Of a DNA stretch of 64,000 nucleotides, positions 10,029-20,639 are shown one piece after another (position 1 is the first letter of the stretch; each line of letters starts with the position of its first letter). The notes beneath the pieces are model-generated. The model was not told the DNA's origin, did no database searches, and saw only the letters and a program-made list of their open reading frames with translations. A program made the position numbers and the translations under genes. Origin of the DNA: Nicotiana tabacum (taxonomy: Eukaryota > Streptophyta > Magnoliopsida > Solanales > Solanaceae); NCBI RefSeq assembly GCF_000715075.1, contig NC_134082.1:142898948-142962947 (forward strand), in the 5' to 3' direction.

Positions 10029-13000
10029 TTATAAAAGTAGCATTGTTAGAGATGCTAGGTAGCATTTTATGAGGTTCAAATAAAATGTTTGATAAACTGA
10101 TGATGCAAAAGAACTTTGAGGAGTATTTGTAGTCCTTTCATCTGATTTTTCTGCATCATCATTTCCAGGCCCAACAGCAACAGCAGGTGGCACACGGGTA
10201 GTATTAAGGGCTTCTGAAGGGAAATGGTCTATTTTTTCAATCTCATAACCTGCATGAACGCCACAAATCCAAACCAGAAGCATAAAAAACCTACGCTATT
10301 TGTCTTAGTTAAGTTATTGGAGAAACGAACACTGTAAACAACACTCACAATCAAACTTCTTCCAACCGAGAATGGCCTTTTCTCGATCAAACACAAAGCG
10401 GTATCCAGTCATGAAGTTTTCTGGAAAAAGATCAGTAAGAGCAACGACAGTCACATATCACAATGTGTAAATGAATAGATCCATTTTTGAGCTGCCCACT
10501 TTAAGTATCTTATCAATGATAGACAACCAAAACTTTAGAGTGCTGAGATTAACTCTAGCATTTTTATTGCCTGAGAGTTTATTACTTTGCTAGGAACCTG
10601 AAGTATCAATTTCACCAGGTGTTGGGACTCTTTAGGCTACAAAAAGGTGATTATTCTATTCCATTATCAGAAGCTTAAAATAAAGAGAAACCCCCTTAAT
10701 TTCAGGGAATTAAAGCCAAAACAGCTGTTATCTCTAACACCACTATTTTGCTGACAACTCTTTTTGAAGTAAAGCGTTTTGGAAAAAATAAATCATGAAG
10801 TCCTCCAGTTGAACAGAACCTACCAAAATAGCTGAATGAATAATATTACAATGTACAGTGTTAGAGTCTCACGTTGGTTAAGGATATGTATTGTTGTCTT
10901 CTTATATGATCTTAGGCAATTCTCGCCTCATGAGTTAAGCTTTTCGAGTTGAGTTAGCTTTCCTTTTGTTTCATGTAGCAGTAAAGACAGACTTGATTAC
11001 CTCACGTGTTTGAAACTTCATTTCATTTCAATCCAATGAAAATAGAAAATTTAAAAGCATTGTTACACTAAGGAAGCTTACGTCCAATTATATTTAGGTC
11101 TTGACTCTTCACAACAGCCAGGCAATACACGAGTTGACTCTGCATAGGAGACAATATTTAGTATTTTTTTCTGGAAAAAGGCAATAACTGAAATTAAAAA
11201 CAAAATATTGTGCAAGACAGTTGAAACATTATACCTGCATGGATATAACAATAATTGGATCATAGACAACAAGTTGGCCTCCCCCTTTCATAGTTAGGCT
11301 TAAACTAGGAATCAAGCTCGTATTTGCATCAGGACTGTCCAATATAAATCACAAAATGATAAACAGAAAGATAACAAATTAAATGCTGTAAAGAAGTGGT
11401 TGAAGGAAGGAGAAAAAAAAAGAATACACACACACACACAGAGACACATGTACATATATAGCATATATTACCTCATATCATAACAATATTCAAAAGGGAT
11501 CCTAGGATCAGGTGGGAGCCGCTTGTCTCGTACTTGAGAATGGAACTGTTGAGGAATAAGACAATTGAATCTTGAACATTATCTAACAATGTGTACAAAT
11601 AAGTACCATTTGAAAAGGATTCTTACACTCTCTGAAAGCTTTGTATAGGATAGGTCAGCAAGATATGTGAAGGACGTCCCGGTATCAAAAAGTGCTGTAA
11701 AACCTGAGTCAACAAGAGTTGTTCCAACGCGTATTTGATCTACAGAAATGTTATACGTTGGGCTGCAAAAGGTTTTCCACAAGAGCATGGTTAAGTGGAT
11801 CTAACAGATTTGGATGACGCTAACCATAAAAATTTAAGGTGGTGTTTAATGGCGTCATTACCACTTACTGTAATGGGTTTATATTAAAAGGGGTCTCTTC
11901 CTGGTCAAAGCTACCCTTGTCTCCAAAACTAATTCGTCCTGCCCCATCATGACCAAAGCACATGGAGAAGGAATCTGACATAAAACCTTCTCGAGACAGA
12001 ATACTAGGGACTGATATCTTCTCAAGACCAAGCCCAAATAAACCGTTTGGTGCTGCAACGTCTAGAAAAGAACCAGTTTGCACCTGTCCACAACTGAACA
12101 CTTGAAATTGGCATTTATCAGAGAACGAATTTGAGAACTTCGGCAGAAGCACTTCTCAGTTACACAGTTAACCAAAATGTGCCTTCCATCCAACACATAT
12201 AGTTAAATATACACTGCCAGAGGTCAACCTAATGCCAATCAACATCAAATCAATTAGATAAAAGTTCAGGATACTTACCCAAAGATCACACGCGCCTGGA
12301 CAAATTTTTTCTCATTGTCTTCTGTTCTCAAGTGCAGAATATCATCCACTAAAATTCCTGAAGTTGAAGTTTCCGAGGAGACATAGGACACTGAATAAGG
12401 GCAGTGGCTATATGTACCAAGGCAATTATTGCGCTCTGTACACAAGCTATTACTGCAGGTGACCTGCTTGCTAGTTGACGATCCGTTCAGGCTGTATATG
12501 CTAAGCTCAAAATCCTGGGATAAAAACATAATCCACTTCAGAAGGAGTTAAAAGGAAACAATATCAGAGAACCACAAAAAGGAATGTATCTCATTTCATC
12601 CACGTCTGTCTAAGCACCCTTATAATTTATCTGGCAAATCAAAGTTAACGGTACAGTTAACACTGGTATTTTCAAATTAGAAGAAGATAATTCCATCGAA
12701 CCATGGCCTAGAGGAGGAACCGACACCATACAAAGATTGATGAGTAAGGCTGTGAGGGAATAGAACAAATAATAGTAAAATGGTAACCCCAACTGGAAAA
12801 CTAGGGCATAAAGTCCGGTTGCTTCACAAAACAATTGTTCATCAGTGCCTGAAAGATGCCATAGTGTAGGACTACTTAGTTGTCTGTTCACAGTTGACAA
12901 TAATGTACAAGTGAATTAGATACAGGAATCTATGATCGTGCATACTCATGTGAAATTTTGGTTGTAAAATTCTCTTTGGCTGCTCCACAAAATAATGGCA

Positions 13001-14003
13001 TCCAAAAATGTATAACCCCAAACTATTATGCCCTTGTAAGTGGTCATTTTCTAGTTTAGTGTACCGCTGTCTTATCAGAACCTCTAATTACACTCACGAG
13101 TCATGTTATACCACATTCCCAAAGACAGAATTTTGTGGATATCATTGCAGGTTTACAAATGGATAATAGTTATTTTCACACCAAACGGAGGTCATAATGT
13201 ACTATTTTGTCACACGAAAAGTCTCATGAAATTTATAAGCTCCTCACTTTTCCATCATATGCATCTTGTGCCAAATTAGTTAGAATGGTCTAGCTGTCAA
13301 AGGCACCTTTAGCCAATTTTTTATGTTATAAAATGTGATTGCTAAGTACCAACATTCTAGGAATTTTGCATAAAGCTCAGTTAGTTGAGAGCTTTACACC
13401 ACAATGTCTCACTCAACCCTTTCATATATAGATATACTTAAAGACACCCAAAAAAGAGAAGGGGGTAAAGTAAAACATACAGAGCTGTAAAGTGTAGGAT
13501 CATCAGTAGAAGCACATTTGCCGCATTCACAAGGCACCCAAAATAAATCACTCCCAGTATCAAGCGCCACAAGAAACTTCATCCCCGGTGTCCCCAACGT
13601 CACTGTAGTGTAATGCAGGCTACAAAAACAAGATTTTCAAAATTAAACAAAAAAAAAAATGAGTCCAAAAAATATCAACCCAGAAAAAAGAAAAAAGGGG
13701 ATTTGTTTGGACTTACAAACCAAGAGAGCTGATCCGGAAAGTGGAATTGCCATCAGAGAAAGTAAGTGGTCCGCCAAATTTGTAAAGCTTCCTACCATGT
13801 AACAACTTATCGTGGTTGGCTAACTGAGTATAGTACTGAAGACTTCCCTTGACCGGCCAATTATGAAGTGGACCACCTATTTTCTGCAGTGACCACTTCT
13901 TGACAGTTTCAGAGAAACGGTGGTGCATTTCAAATGTGAAAACACGCCCACTGCATTGTCGAATTGAGAGCAATGTTAGAAAGAAAATAATGAAAGAAGA
14001 CAT
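10029..14003 (-). CDS. Aspartyl protease family protein (A1 family, APF1-like), ten exons
   Basis: A secreted or membrane-anchored pepsin-like peptidase. The exons on the minus strand are 14003-13717, 13619-13481, 12514-12279, 12093-11869, 11762-11627, 11545-11472, 11334-11235, 11139-11082, 10420-10349 and 10249-10029. All introns start GT and end AG. The sum is 1548 nt, giving 515 residues. The protein starts MSSFIIFFLTLLSIRQCSG, a signal peptide. The first active-site loop is ALDTGSDLFWVPC (Asp about 116) and the second is ALFDTGTSFTYL (Asp about 322). Other family marks are CPYSVSY, GLFGLG, SMCFGHDG and NIIGQNFMTGYRFVFDREK. The C-terminus is hydrophobic after a hydrophilic linker and may be a GPI-anchor signal. 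Both catalytic motifs are intact and no frame break is seen, so the gene looks functional. It matches the Arabidopsis At4g35880/At2g17760 group from memory. The substrate is unknown. Confidence 0.93.
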
Positions 14004-14436
14004 TTTTGTTTATCTCTAAGAAGTGCTTAAAAACTCAGATCTTGAACTGTAATGGCACTGAAATTAGTTACTGGGTAGACAGCTTGAGAGTTAGGTTTTC
14101 AAAGGGGGAGTCAAGAAAAGGAAAAAAGAGAGAGAAAAGGATTAGATTGGGAGTAGAGAGTAAAGTTTGACAGTTGTGTGGAAGTTCAAGAAACTCCATT
14201 ATACTGAGTCGACTGGGATCTTCATGGGGTTGTTTCCTGCTTCATTGTCTCATTTTCCGAAAGTAGTTATTTTGCCAAGTTGAGAAAATTTTCTCAGATG
14301 ATTGCCTCTTTTTATGGATTTGGCATTTTATCATTTATCACTATGATGGATCAATATTGTCATTTTTTTTTAATTGGGAAAATAACATTATATAACTGCT
14401 TTTAAAATAATAGCCAAAAAATATATTTTTTGTCAT

Positions 14437-14438
<2 letters not shown>
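14004..14438 (-). promoter_or_regulatory. Presumed promoter and 5' UTR of the protease gene
   Basis: The region immediately upstream of the protease ATG. It has purine-rich (plus strand 14104-14160) and T-rich stretches but no convincing TATA box at a fixed distance. The call rests on position only. Confidence 0.4.
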
Positions 14439-14499
<61 letters not shown>

Positions 14500-14502
14500 T
14501 TA
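14439..14502. repeat. (AT)n microsatellite with short (AC)n end
   Basis: About 26 AT units run uninterrupted from 14439 and are followed by ACACACAC. Copy number is likely to vary between individuals. Confidence 0.95.
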
Positions 14503-14596
14503 TGTATATTATATACAAAATTTATACTCTTTTCTTGACTACTAAATGTAAATAATTTCTGGCGTGGGCTAAAAATGAAAAAAATCCTTTTTTATT

Positions 14597-14768
14597 TCCC
14601 ATTCGATGTTGGTACCTACATTTAGGCCCGATAAAATTCGACCCGTGCCGGTAAATCCTGCGTTGGGGGAAAAACGATTTCATACCCAGAATTTGAATCC
14701 AAAACCTCTAATTATATGAGGATGAACGAATTCTTAGTTACTTACCACTGCATCACAAACATTGTTGG
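14597..14768 (-). mobile_element. tRNA-derived SINE, near full length
   Basis: On the minus strand, a tRNA-like head has an A-box-like TGATGCAGTGG and a B-box-like GGATTCAAATTC. The body follows with CCGGCACGGGTCGAATTTTA, TCGGGCCTAAATGTAGGTACC and an A-rich tail toward 14580. It is the same family as the fragment at 3506-3578. I could not identify a clean target duplication. Confidence 0.75.
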
Positions 14769-15516
14769 TATATTATCATTTATCAGTACTCACTTGGATG
14801 TCAAATGGGCAAACTGAGTCCAGTTCTCGTACGTTAGATACTTAAATTGTGTTGAGCACAATTCAACCAACATAAATTTGTACGAGTCAAGATGAGTATA
14901 GTTAATAATTGGAAAAATTTTAATTGAATAATGGGGCATAGTTTAATTTATTCAATTTAGTGATTTACATTAAAAGGATTAGACAGTTTACACTTTTATG
15001 GAACAAAAATGATGTTGAACAAGTACATGAGATCAATTTTAAAGTAATCATACAAGGATGAATCAATAAATGAGTCATAATCTAATATGTTCAAAGATTA
15101 CTAACGATGAGATGAATTGATCAATGGATTAAATCTAATTAACTAGACCCCTCCAATTTAAGTTTAAATTTGAGCAACATGGATGGATTACACTTCAATA
15201 GGCCAGAATTAACACTCTAATCCCCAAGAAAGTGTTCTATAGTATTTACGTAGATTTGCTATCTTTTTTGTGTATTAATTTATGTTTGTAATCTTATATA
15301 AAGCGGGTAGACTGTCTTTAAGTGTTCTAATAAATTTAATTCTCCTAGTTGCTAAAGCAAGCTGTGAAATCAATATTGTATGTGCATGACAACGAACGAG
15401 ACAAACACTTTTAAGTGGTTCCTTTTTTGTTTCTTTCTATCCATGTGGGGCATGAAATATTAAATAATTCTTCAATTTTATAAACCGTTGAAACAATTTG
15501 TAGTATGTTCTTTTGT
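14769..15516. other. AT-rich intergenic DNA
   Basis: No gene, bounded repeat or RNA gene was seen in this stretch. Confidence 0.5.
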
Positions 15517-15524
15517 TTATCTTT

Positions 15525-16594
15525 GGCAAAATATCTTAAACCACCCCTAAACTTTGCTCAGATTATTAGTATCCTCCCCGAATTATATCCGGTCTTAATT
15601 ACCCCCTTTAACTTGGCCTTTTGAGGGTCATTACCCTCTAGATACTGATATGGCAAAAAGTGTGGGTGCACTCGTCTGCCACGTGAATTTTTTTGTCTAT
15701 GTGACATTTTTTTTAAAAATAAAATATTTTTTTACCTTTTTAAGAATATTACTTTTTAAATAATTTTTTTCGAATAAAATTTATAATAGAACTTGGATAT
15801 AACTATATTATTTAGGTTAAATATTTATTTGGCCAAAAATAATAAAATTTTAGTTAATCCTTTTTTGAATTGACCTGAAAATAAAGATTTATACAATTGA
15901 AATATATAGTCAAGGCATCTAAAAAGTTATAAAAAATATATAGTTGAAATAAATAGTCATTGCATCAAAAGAAGAAATAAAAAGAGTGTACAATTGCACT
16001 TGTAATTTCTTGCAATTGTACACTCTTTTTATTTCTTCTTTTGATGCAATGATTATTTATTTCAACTGTGTATTTTTACTTTTTTAGATAAAATTTGTAA
16101 AAAATAATAATAATTTAGAGCACCGTAATTTAGAGCTATATAAAAAACTATAGCCAAAATAATTAATTTCAAACTATGTATTTTTTATAACTTTTTAGGT
16201 GTCTTGACTATTTATTTTAATTGTATAAATCTTTATTTTCAGGTCAAATTCAAAAAAAGATTAACGAAAACTTTGTTATTTTTTGCCAAATAAAAATATT
16301 TAGCCTAAATAATATAGTTATATCCAAGTTTTATTATAAATTTTATTCGAAAAAAATTATCTAAAAAGTAATATCTTAAAAAGGTAAAAAATATTTTATT
16401 TTTAAAAAAAATGCCATATAGATAGAAAAATTCACGTGGCAGGTGAGTGCACTCACATTTTTTGTCACATCAACGTCTAGGGGGGGTGATGACTCTCAAA
16501 AGACCAACTTGAGGGGGGTAATTAAGACCAGGAATAGTTTGGGATAATACTAATAATCTGAGCCAAGTTTATGAGTGGTTTAAGGTATTTTGTC
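15525..16594. mobile_element. Foldback element with very long inverted arms and 8-bp TSD
   Basis: The left arm (15525-15998) and right arm (16011-16594) are reverse complements over almost their whole length, with a 12-nt loop. The right arm holds about 110 extra bases near 16070-16180. Outer ends are GGCAAAATATCTTAAACCAC and its complement. Directly outside both ends is TTATCTTT (15517-15524 and 16595-16602), an exact 8-bp target duplication. There is no coding capacity. The 8-bp duplication suggests a hAT-type transposase; a 9-bp imperfect reading would suggest Mutator. A transcript would form a hairpin of roughly 470 bp. Confidence 0.88.
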
Positions 16595-16804
16595 TTATCT
16601 TTTCGAAGTGACGCTTTTCTTAAAAGTTTAATTTCTGAAATTACAATGGCCCCACTTGGGGAAAATAATTTGGTTGGCAATTTAAATTTGTTGACACTTG
16701 ACAGCTCAAATTCTGTTTGTGTTATCTTCTTTCTTTTTCCTATTTCCCAATTCCATTTTAACTTTAGGGTTTAAGCAGTCCGTCTAAAAAAATAATAATA
16801 ATTA

Positions 16805-17046
16805 CTCCCTCCGGTCCACACCAAGTAATTATTTTACCTTTTTATTTTGGTCCAATATAAGTGTCTATTTATATAATCAAGAAGGAATTAATTTTATTTT
16901 TCCAAAATTCGCCCTTGTTTACATATTTTAATGTGTTAAGGTAACAATTAATTAGGCTAATTTAGTGAAAATATTTTTTTTCTCTCGGAGTTCGTATATT
17001 AATGGGTGTGACAAAGATAAAATAGTCACTTATTGTGGACCAGGAG
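16805..17046. mobile_element. Stowaway-type MITE
   Basis: The left end CTCCCTCCGGTCCACA pairs with the right end TGTGGACCAGGAG in inverted orientation, and TA flanks both sides (16803-16804 and 17047-17048). The element is 242 bp, AT-rich and non-coding. CTCCCTCCG ends with a TA target are the hallmark of Stowaway (Tc1/mariner) MITEs. Confidence 0.82.
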
Positions 17047-17048
17047 TA

Positions 17049-17784
17049 ACTTTTATCTACATGCCTTAAAGACCATGTATTAAGGGTTGTTTAGTTATCG
17101 GGATGAGAATACTAATCCCAAAATAGAATTTAAATTGTAAGTATATCATGTTTGGTTATAGTATTAGCTAATACCGATATAAATTTTATACGAAAATGAT
17201 GATATCCTGACCCATGTAATAATATAAAGCTGATTGGCACAAGGTACTTGACCTCTATTTTCTGTCTTATCACACGTCCTATTTAGAATTAGTTTGCAAA
17301 TTTTTATCATTTCGATACTACACATGGATAACAAAAAATCGATTTTCTATTTGGAAAGAGAAGAATATACAAGGTTTCTTCAATGAAATAACTTTGTTCT
17401 ACATTCTCTACCTTAAACAAAATCTCAGATGATGGACAAAAGGAAGAAAAGAGTTCGAGGCATTAATTGCTCAAATTCGTAAACTTTTACCCAAAAACTA
17501 GTACTTAATCGACAAAATTAAGTTCAAGTCACTATAAAAGTTAACATGTACATGTAATATTAAATTGAATCAAAACCAAAAGAAAAAACCTAATAAAAAT
17601 CGTAATATTTACAGAAAGTTTGATCATGTGATAATCTAACAGGGCACTCATGCAGTACCCACAAAAAAAATAAAAAAATATAACTTAAATCCCTTAAAAA
17701 GGGTCTTGACTTCTTATACATCTTATCACTCTGCTTCTTAAAGTAAACAAAATTGTGAAAAAATTGGTAAACTCTGGGTAAGGC
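17049..17784. other. Intergenic DNA, including the 3' flank of the small gene
   Basis: No gene is visible. About 17085-17240 contains phrases such as GTTTGGTTATAGTATTAG seen in degraded MITEs, but I could not set ends. The part next to 17785 should include the 3' UTR of the minus-strand small gene. Confidence 0.4.
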
Positions 17785-18448
17785 TTAAGCTGGAGAGACA
17801 GAGGTAAATCCAAATTTATCAGATAAATTAGTTCTTGTCAAAGGTGAAAAATGCTCCATTTGCTGAATAAATTGCACGTCGTGCACCAATGGATTATCTG
17901 TTCTCCCCGGAGGAGAACCTGAGTAACATGACGGCGATTTTCTTCCATCTCTTGTCTGCATTCATATATTCTCTTGTTAAAATAACAAATAAGAGAGATC
18001 TTCAGACATTTTAATTATAGAAAAGAAAACTAAACGGTAACATAATCAATAATTTTAGGGATATCCTATCAAACAAAAAGAATTAGTCGAACAAAGTGCG
18101 TAGAGAACAAACCTTATCAGCAACAATGTTGAGAATCCCACTTCTTCCATCAAAATTCTTCTGGCTGATCACATGAATTTCCAAATATTATTTCTCAAAA
18201 GATCAATTACAATACTCCATTACATTAAAAAGTAGAGAAAGAAAAATATAAAAATGCGAAAAATAGGACTAAAAATGGAAATAAAAGAAGAAGTACGTAT
18301 TATCGTTGTAATTCATGGATTTGAGGAATTCAGGAAGAGTAGAACCAGGTCTTCTAGGTTTAGGGCAAATAGGTGGCACATTATTTCCTCCATTGTTCAG
18401 CTTATTTTTCTCCTCAACAAAAATGCTCTTCACTGAAGAATGATGCAT
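17785..18448 (-). CDS. Small plant protein of unknown function, three exons
   Basis: I do not recognise this gene. The exons on the minus strand are 18448-18297, 18164-18113 and 17955-17785, with GT-AG introns. They sum to 375 nt and encode 124 residues. The protein begins [15 protein letters not shown], then has a proline- and basic-rich segment [20 protein letters not shown]. The middle exon gives [15 protein letters not shown]. The C-terminal part has the serine-rich [20 protein letters not shown], then [10 protein letters not shown], and ends SVSPA. There is no signal peptide or membrane span. The content resembles short, partly disordered plant proteins. The frame continuity across two introns, plus a TATA box about 100 bp upstream, is why I call it real. 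No function is proposed. Confidence 0.72.
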
Positions 18449-18502
18449 CTGTCGTCTACTAATTTAACATGTAAAGAAAAAGTGTAGTTCTACTAATTAA
18501 AT

Positions 18503-18528
18503 TGTCACAAGTACGAGAACTTGTGACA
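18503..18528. promoter_or_regulatory. Perfect 10-bp inverted repeat near the predicted transcription start of the small gene
   Basis: TGTCACAAGT and its exact reverse complement are separated by six bases. It lies 55-80 bases upstream of the ATG and 23-48 bases downstream of the TATA box, so it overlaps or follows the predicted transcription start. It could be a 5' UTR hairpin or a dimer-type protein-binding site. Confidence 0.55.
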
Positions 18529-18550
18529 GTTTCTATAACTGTTCCTGATT

Positions 18551-18557
18551 ATTTATA
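18551..18557 (-). promoter_or_regulatory. TATA box of the small gene
   Basis: TATAAAT on the minus strand, about 103 bases upstream of the start codon at 18448. Position and sequence fit a plant core promoter. Confidence 0.55.
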
Positions 18558-18559
18558 CC

Positions 18560-19089
18560 TTTTCAGAAAATGGTAATGACACATTTTTTTTACCATAAGT
18601 TAACATCGGCCACATGTTTATCTCAAAAACAGTGAATAAAAAGAGATAAAATAGTGAAGTATACTGGGCTTATAGAAGTTAGTTATAGTGAAAGAGCGAA
18701 GAGGCCATTGCTTGGCCAAGATTTTACGTAGGGTAAGGTCTTTGACTAGAGTTTTTTATTCCTATTTCTTCTCCATTTTATCATCTGGACAATAATTACT
18801 GGTCCAAGTGTGTAAGTTCCCAAGATTTTTGCCTTCATTATTTAACTCTCGGCTTATGTTTTAACAATTTGTTTCCATGTTATGCTTACATCACTGAAAA
18901 AGTCACTCACTCAATTTCTCAAACTTCTAGTAGCCAAATGTCCATTTTGCTCTCAAAATTATCAGCTTTTATTTTTTCATTTTTTAATATTATGACACTC
19001 TTATTTATTTTTAATCTTTATTATGAACTTACCTATAGAATAAAATAAATTTATTTATAAAGTATAAAAAATAATTTTCAAGCATATAT
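18560..19089. other. Intergenic DNA upstream of the small gene
   Basis: This probably contains the promoter of the minus-strand small gene. It is AT-rich and I saw no bounded element or ORF. Confidence 0.4.
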
Positions 19090-19174
19090 AATGTTGGAAT
19101 AATAGGGTAGAAATTTCTCTCTCTAACCCAATGCTCACCGGTGCACGTTAGTACGACGTCCGACCACCGTAGAT

Positions 19175-20623
19175 ATGGCTCGGGGAAGAGGCAGACCTCG
19201 AGGAAGACCAAGGTTGCAACCTTTAGCTGAGGGAGGAAACCTAGCTGAAGCTAACTTGAAACCAGAGAAAACTCCAGTAGCTACTATGGCTAATGCTACT
19301 GTTCCATTGGAAGAGAATCAATAGGAGCAACGTGCAAGTGAAGGAATGAAGAAAACTGTAGCTAATAAATTGGATCTGAGTGTTAGTCCAATCTTAAGTG
19401 GCCAAAGTGACAAAATCAATTGAGAAAGCTGCAGATCTAGCGAGTACGAGCAAACCAACACAAGATCTAACACCAGTAAATGAGGAGAAACGGGAGAAAA
19501 CAGCGTGGACCTTATTGTTTGCCGGTAATCGCATCTCTGAAAATGGTTTGAAACTGAGTTATATACCACCTAAAATCGTAGAAGGTAAGACAGTGGTACA
19601 ACTTGAGAAAGAGGATGTGAAGAAGGAAGTTAGGAAATGGAAATGTGCTTTAATTGTGTATGTAATTGGGGAAACACCTGGCTATAATTACATGCACAGA
19701 TTTGTAAAACATAGTTGGAATCAAGTCTTAGAACCGGAAGTATTCTATCATTATGAAGGATACTATGTTGTCAAGTTTCAATCAATGAATGATATGAATA
19801 AGATTCTATACTCGGGTCCATACACAATGAACAATAAGCCACTTATTTGAAGCCATGGACTGTTAATTTTGATTTTACCAAGGAATTTCTAACTGAAATT
19901 CCACTGTGGGTGAAACTACCTAATCTTCCTATGAGTTGCTGGGATGGGCAGTCTTTGAGCAGAATTGCAAGTGCTATTGGCAAACCACTATATGCAGATG
20001 AATGCACCTCAAAACAAAATAGGATCTCATATGCTAGGATGTTAGTTGAGATTAATGTTACTAGAGCATTGCCAACAAGTGTCATAGTATGTGAACCAGA
20101 TGGAAGACAATTTGAACAAGCAATAGACTATGACTGGAAACCAGAATTCTGTGATGAATGCTTGAAGATTGGTCACTCATGTAAGAAAGTTGAGAATGAA
20201 CAAAACCACTATGAGCAGCCTAGGAGAGGAAGGAGGCCAGATGCACCACTTGCTACACAGGAAGGCCCTCAACAAGCACAGAAAGTGGTACAAGAGTAGA
20301 GAACTAAGAAGCAGATAGAAGAGCCTCCTACTGTGGTAGGAGGAGCAGATCAACAAGAGGAAGAGATAAATGACAAACATCTTATTGATCAAACACAACA
20401 ACCTATGGATCAGACACAGCAGGCTCTAGCAAGAACTGAAGTTCAAACACCTGGAAGGGTGGTACAAAGCACTCAAAAGAGCCTTGAACTGAGTTGTATC
20501 AGGGAGTTCCCAACTCTGGCTACTAGTATACCGAGAGGGAATAGAACAGGGGAGTACAAAGGTGGGAAGGGAATACAGCAATGCTTGCCCATAACTACTA
20601 GTGGGCCACCTATAAGAGTTTAA
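19175..20623 (+). pseudogene. LINE ORF1 (DUF4283/zinc-knuckle nucleic-acid-binding protein)
   Basis: An ATG at 19175 begins MARGRGRPRGRPRLQ, a basic start common in plant L1 ORF1. A stop (TAG, 19322-19324) and frameshifts near 19400 and 19845 break the frame. The middle part has the DUF4283-like region (TLLFAGNRISENGLKLSYIPP to EGYYVVKF) and then PLWVKLPNLPMSCWDGQSL. A CxxCxxxxHxC-type knuckle follows as CDECLKIGHSC (about 20150-20183). A TAG at 20297-20299 precedes the C-terminal part, which ends at 20623. ORF1 proteins package LINE RNA. Confidence 0.85.
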
Positions 20624-20639
20624 TAACTTGGGTGATATA

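Noticed and set aside
12610..12900. 96-codon minus-strand frame between protease exons 2 and 3
   Set aside because: It lies wholly inside a long intron of the protease gene. Exon 2 joins exon 3 in phase without it, and it does not match the family at that point.
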